NCBI GenBank assembly: GCA_018970625.1 | Contig: JAGWVZ010000112.1 | Location: 1-9,125 of the forward strand | Length of the DNA stretch: 9,125 nucleotides | Direction: 5' to 3' | Source of the DNA: Myxococcales bacterium | Lineage (GTDB): Bacteria > Myxococcota > Bradymonadia > REDH01 | Shown: positions 6,001 to 9,125 of the stretch, piece after piece | Layout: the number at the start of each line of letters is the position of its first letter | Position numbering within the stretch: the stretch's first letter is position 1 | The notes under the pieces: model-generated | What the model was told of the DNA's origin: nothing | The model's database searches: none | Seen by the model: only the letters and a program-made list of their open reading frames with translations | Position numbers and translations under genes: made by a program

Positions 6001-7280
6001 AACAGCCCGATGTCTTCAGGGCGATAATACGCCCCACCATTTTGCTCTCCTTTGCGCTGGCGTACGCGGTGTTCATCCGCCCGTCAGCACTCGCTCAGGA
6101 ATCCGTTTCGGATGAAGACGGCTCGGCTGCCAGTTTTTTCGGGGCGCAGCAGGCTGGCGAAGTGGATATTGATGCAGGCGAAGGAAGCGCAAGGGAAGGA
6201 AGCGCAAGTGAAGGAAGCGCAAGTGAAGGAAGCGCCGAGCCACTGACGCGGCGACAGTTGCGGCGTCTGAACCCGTGGCGCACCACGTGGGTTCCCCTGC
6301 CGGCACTGGCCTACACACCCGAGACAAGTCTGCAGTTTGGCGGATTCCTGTATGCGACCTGGCGTCGGCCGACTTTTCCTGCCGCGGCACCTTCATCGGC
6401 CTATGGCGGAAATGTGCTCTACACGCTGCGCAGACAGGTCATTATTGAAGCATTTGGCACCCTTATATTTCCCGGATGGCGTTGGGAATTACAGAATTCG
6501 ACCACGGCCCGTGATTTCCCCGATAATTATTATGGAATCGGAAATCAAACCTCGCTGGACGACAAGGAAATCTATCGCCTGCGAGAAATTAACCTCGAAA
6601 ATGATCTGCGCTGGCGATTCGACCCACGCATGTATGCCGTCCTGATTCAGCGCATGACGCTTCGGGAGACGTCGGTCGAGAGCGCTTCCGGGTCGGCGCT
6701 CGCGGCGTTGAATCCCAATGGTTTTGGCCGCGATGTCGGCGTCGGCCTTGGACTGGGGTGGGCATGGGATACCCGGGATCACAAGATTGATACGTACCGC
6801 GGTGCATTTGCCCAGCTCAGTACACTGGCATGGCCGGGTTTTCTGGGTACAACGCACCCGTTTGTACGTCTCGAAGCCGACGTGCGCGCGTTTGTAACAC
6901 CGGGCGGAAAGCACCGGTTTGGATTCCAGTTATTGTCACAAAATACCATCGGCGAGCCATCTTTCACCAACCTTGCCCTGCTCGGCGGGGGAGACATCAT
7001 GCGTGGCATTTACACAGGTCGCTTTCGCGATCAGCACCTGCTGGCGACGCAGACCGAGTATCGCTGGAGTATCTGGGGCCCCATCGGGATTGCCGCGTTT
7101 GCGGGTGTAGGTCAGGTGATGCACTCGTGGAGGGATTTTACCTTCGAGGGGTTCAAATACTCCGTTGGTGGTGGATTGCGCTGGGCGTTTGACCGGGACG
7201 ACCGCATTAATTTGCGCTTTGATTTTGGCGCTGGCCCTGATTCCACCGGGTTTTATATCAACGTGCGTGAAGCTTTCTGA
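5997..7280 (+). CDS. POTRA-less Omp85/BamA-type outer membrane beta-barrel (Bac_surface_Ag-like)
   Basis: The 427-residue protein begins with a signal peptide (hydrophobic 14-26, probable cleavage after SALA at about 33). Residues 34-95 form a short acidic linker that includes a five-residue repeat (EGSAR/EGSAS/EGSAS/EGSAE, 62-81). From about 97 to the end, alternating amphipathic strands suggest a transmembrane barrel. Omp85-superfamily marks are the WDTRDHKIDTYRGAF strand (257-271) and GGGDIMRGIYTGRFRDQ (330-346), which matches the conserved R-G-[YF]/lid-loop motif of the family. The chain ends in Phe, the usual C-terminal signal read by the BAM complex. At this length there is no room for the POTRA domains of BamA or TamA, so it is not an assembly factor of the standard kind. 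A lone-barrel transporter, surface antigen or enzyme-linked barrel is possible. It is coupled to the upstream inner membrane protein and its stop lies one base from the convergent cytochrome gene. Confidence 0.85.
   Translation: MKQPDVFRAIIRPTILLSFALAYAVFIRPSALAQESVSDEDGSAASFFGAQQAGEVDIDAGEGSAREGSASEGSASEGSAEPLTRRQLRRLNPWRTTWVPLPALAYTPETSLQFGGFLYATWRRPTFPAAAPSSAYGGNVLYTLRRQVIIEAFGTLIFPGWRWELQNSTTARDFPDNYYGIGNQTSLDDKEIYRLREINLENDLRWRFDPRMYAVLIQRMTLRETSVESASGSALAALNPNGFGRDVGVGLGLGWAWDTRDHKIDTYRGAFAQLSTLAWPGFLGTTHPFVRLEADVRAFVTPGGKHRFGFQLLSQNTIGEPSFTNLALLGGGDIMRGIYTGRFRDQHLLATQTEYRWSIWGPIGIAAFAGVGQVMHSWRDFTFEGFKYSVGGGLRWAFDRDDRINLRFDFGAGPDSTGFYINVREAF
6180..6236 (+). repeat. 15-bp in-frame tandem repeat, about 3.8 copies
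   Basis: Units start at 6180, 6195, 6210 and 6225 with consensus GAAGGAAGCGCAAGT; the second and third are identical, the first ends AGG and the last diverges after AAGC-GC. Each unit encodes Glu-Gly-Ser-Ala-Ser/Arg. Because 15 is a multiple of three, gain or loss of copies would change linker length in the outer membrane protein without breaking the frame. Confidence 0.93.
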
Positions 7281-7281
7281 C

Positions 7282-8730
7282 TTAAAGCGAGCGCAGAAAC
7301 GCCAGCAGGGCTTCCTTGTCGGCAGGGCTGAGGTCAGTACCGAATTCATGCCCCGCGTTGTCGAATCCAAATCGCGTGGTGTCGATCTCCACGTCGCCCT
7401 GCATCCAGCGCACCGGTCGTTCAGCGGCTGGTTTCAGCAGGTCTTCGAGGGTGGGTACACTGCCGTTGTGAAGGTAGGGCGCCGTAGCCCACAACCCCAG
7501 CAGCGAGTTGCTTCGATAGCCATCGGTCTGACGCACGGCCAGCCCGCGCGTAATAATGAAGTTCAGCAGATCAGCAAACCCGTCATCCACGCCGCCGCCT
7601 TCACCGTCTCCGTCCTGAAGAATCCGGTGCGCCGAGCTGGTGCGAATTGAACCCCGGGGCCACTCGGGGTCGTCGCCCGGGATACGTTCGATGCCGCCTT
7701 CGGCTGCATCCAGCGGCACCACAAACTCGGCCAGCGCGTCGCCGAGAATATGGCAGGTGTTGCAGCGCGCCTCGTTAAAGACCTGCTCACCACGCGAAAT
7801 CAGAGCGTCATCGCCAGGCGGTGCGTCGGGCGGTTCGATCGTGGACATGAAACCCACCAGCTCCACCAAATCCTCTTCGGATGGCCAGGCCACTACCGCC
7901 GTCTCGTCGTTGGGGTTGCCGCAGCCCGAGGTGAAGAGGGCGAAATACACCTCGGTGCGAACATTCTGACCCGTTCCCATATAATTCAGGTCATTTCGCT
8001 CTCCGAGACGAAAATAAACCGGAAAATCGGCTGGCACCAGCCGTGGATAATCATCTGATTCTGCGTTGAATCGGCCGCTGCCCAGTTGTGAGAATTTCTC
8101 GATCGCCAGCTCGCTCAAAAGGCTCTCGTTTCCTGCAGCCACCCAGCGTTCGTTGACGGCTACCCGAAACTCGCCCAGCCGCAGACGCGTGTTGGGTGCA
8201 CCCAGCCAGAGACGCCCATCGGGCAGCTCACTCACGTGGCACAGCGCGCAGTTTTGAACGACTCCCTGGCTATCGGGAGTGTCGGTCGCGAGGCCAATCG
8301 GCAGGTCTCGCGACGGATCGGCAACAAAGCCGAAAGCGGCAAACTGGTCGCCGAACACCTCGGGCTCTGCTTCCATCAGGCCGACCAGGAAATCAGCCGG
8401 GGGCATCGACGACAATACCCCCGTGTTCCACGAGGAATACAGCCAGAGCTGCTCGCCGCGTTTGCGAGGATCGTCGTCGGGCAGTGAGTTTGCCGCCACA
8501 AACGGTGTCCGAACCGGCTCCGTGGCGTCAGCCTCGGCCTCGGCGTCCACCTCTGGCGATGGCTGTGTATCCGCCGCATCGCTGCCTGCGTCTGCCGACG
8601 TCCCCGGTTCGTCGTCCTCTGCGCAGGCAGACACCCACACGGATGCGGCGAGCAGGAGCAGTGGAGATACGAGGCGAACGCGGGGCGTCAGGGCGCCCTG
8701 CACAGGCATGTTGGCAGCGGGTTGTTTCAT
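7282..8730 (-). CDS. Di-heme c-type cytochrome lipoprotein, RoxA/MauG/CcP superfamily
   Basis: The 482-residue protein has a lipoprotein signal peptide (hydrophobic 22-34, lipobox VSAC with Cys36), then an Asp/Ala/Glu-rich linker to about residue 72. Two haem c sites are visible, CALCH (161-165) and CNTCH (323-327). Near the end, SLLGLWATAPYLHNGSVPTL (409-428) followed by DLL-x-P-x-x-E-R-P and a G-x-x-x-x-D-x-x-x-x-GF pattern is the C-terminal signature I associate with RoxA-like di-heme oxygenases/peroxidases; MauG and bacterial cytochrome c peroxidase share its AP-x-x-H-[DN]-G core. RoxA itself is considerably longer, so rubber cleavage should not be assumed; peroxidase, oxygenase or electron-transfer roles are all open. 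It is membrane-anchored in the periplasm or on the surface. Its ATG overlaps the stop of the upstream cytochrome gene (ATGA), and a TGGAG five bases before that ATG decides the start. Confidence 0.88.
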   Translation of the reverse strand: MKQPAANMPVQGALTPRVRLVSPLLLLAASVWVSACAEDDEPGTSADAGSDAADTQPSPEVDAEAEADATEPVRTPFVAANSLPDDDPRKRGEQLWLYSSWNTGVLSSMPPADFLVGLMEAEPEVFGDQFAAFGFVADPSRDLPIGLATDTPDSQGVVQNCALCHVSELPDGRLWLGAPNTRLRLGEFRVAVNERWVAAGNESLLSELAIEKFSQLGSGRFNAESDDYPRLVPADFPVYFRLGERNDLNYMGTGQNVRTEVYFALFTSGCGNPNDETAVVAWPSEEDLVELVGFMSTIEPPDAPPGDDALISRGEQVFNEARCNTCHILGDALAEFVVPLDAAEGGIERIPGDDPEWPRGSIRTSSAHRILQDGDGEGGGVDDGFADLLNFIITRGLAVRQTDGYRSNSLLGLWATAPYLHNGSVPTLEDLLKPAAERPVRWMQGDVEIDTTRFGFDNAGHEFGTDLSPADKEALLAFLRSL

Positions 8731-9125
8731 AATGTCTCCAGATAAAGCGTCAGCGCTCGCAGGTCAGTGATGTCCAGTAAGGCGTCATAGCGCACCCCCT
8801 CTGCGTTGGGGTGTTGGGCCACCGCCTCGAACAGATTGGGAAAGCGACCATCGTGAAAAAAGGGCGCGCGCGCTCGCACGCCATGTAGCGAAGGCGTGAT
8901 CACCTCCGGCATGGCGCCGTCGGGGTCACTGGAAGTCACCGCAACCGCATGCGCCGTACCGTCGGTAAAGCGGGCTCCGGCGTGACAGTCCGCGCAGCCG
9001 ACCGTCTGAAAAAGCGACTCGCCGCGTAGCGCCACGGCCTCTTCCGAAGCCGCCACAGGGCGTCCCGGGACAGGGCGCCACTCGCGCAGGAACGCCTCGA
9101 TGGTGGAAGGGTCAATCACCAGGGC
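8727..9125 (-). CDS. c-type cytochrome, CcP/MauG-like, C-terminal part (5' end outside window)
   Basis: The frame is open to the right edge of the window, so the GTG at 9119 is most likely internal and only about 132 C-terminal residues are seen. The visible part is one cytochrome c domain: RGESLFQTVGCADCHAGARF gives the haem-binding CADCH (residues 42-46 counted from that GTG). Then TPSLHGVRARAPFFHDGRFP contains the AP-x-x-H-D-G-R-F motif typical of the C-terminal domain of bacterial di-heme cytochrome c peroxidases and MauG-type enzymes. A second haem domain, if the protein is a normal di-heme member, would lie outside the window. It probably works in the periplasm on peroxide or passes electrons to its partner. 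Its stop overlaps the start of the downstream di-heme lipoprotein gene (ATGA), so the two are made together. Confidence 0.85.
   Translation of the reverse strand, partial: ALVIDPSTIEAFLREWRPVPGRPVAASEEAVALRGESLFQTVGCADCHAGARFTDGTAHAVAVTSSDPDGAMPEVITPSLHGVRARAPFFHDGRFPNLFEAVAQHPNAEGVRYDALLDITDLRALTLYLETL
8736..8740 (-). promoter_or_regulatory. Ribosome binding site of the di-heme lipoprotein gene
   Basis: On the minus strand TGGAG lies 5 bases before the ATG at 8730. It favours this start over the internal Met8 and sits inside the upstream gene, consistent with coupling through the ATGA overlap at 8727-8730. Confidence 0.65.

Noticed and set aside
7165..7650. Plus-strand frame running from the barrel gene into the cytochrome gene
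   Set aside because: It overlaps two well-supported genes in wrong frames and its translation has no coherent domain.
5997..8730. Both ATGA-coupled genes begin with Met-Lys-Gln-Pro (at 5997 + and 8730 -)
   Set aside because: The overlap forces ATGA and lysine AAA is common at the second codon; sequences diverge immediately, so this is coincidence.

Overview
This GC-rich window carries eight protein genes (six complete, two cut by the window edges) and no RNA gene, insertion sequence or CRISPR array that I can support. Genes are tightly packed: the longest gap without a gene is about 150 bases (741-888). The envelope emphasis (outer membrane barrel, OmpA domain, lipoprotein, c-type cytochromes) shows a Gram-negative bacterium. 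The Asp/Ala-rich linker behind a lipobox, the Pro/Glu-rich linker before a DUF2914 domain and the RoxA-like di-heme cytochrome remind me of Myxococcota or Bradymonadales-type 'deltaproteobacteria'. That placement is inference from style, not from a marker gene.

Layout. (1) Positions 1-4139, + strand: the 3' part of an OmpA-family peptidoglycan-binding protein; a secreted caspase-like (peptidase C14) protein whose catalytic domain follows four PPC-type beta-sandwich repeats; and a single-pass membrane protein with a long acidic Pro-rich spacer and a C-terminal DUF2914-like domain. The last two are 38 bases apart and probably co-transcribed. (2) 4155-5324, - strand: a THUMP-domain rRNA guanine-N2 methyltransferase resembling the N-terminal half of E. 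coli RlmL; it converges on the DUF2914 gene. (3) 5455-7280, + strand: a small polytopic membrane protein translationally coupled (ATGA overlap) to a POTRA-less Omp85/BamA-type outer membrane barrel that carries an in-frame 15-bp tandem repeat in its N-terminal linker. (4) 7282-9125, - strand: two c-type cytochromes of the MauG/CcP/RoxA superfamily, the second a lipoprotein, also coupled by an ATGA overlap.

How they may work together: the first block looks like an envelope set spanning peptidoglycan binding, a secreted protease and an inner-membrane-anchored periplasmic domain. The third block pairs an inner membrane protein with an outer membrane barrel. The fourth looks like a periplasmic or surface haem redox pair. 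The methyltransferase is housekeeping and unrelated. No complete known defence or secretion system is present. The most unusual objects are the PPC(x4)-caspase with its neighbours and the coupled membrane protein/barrel pair.
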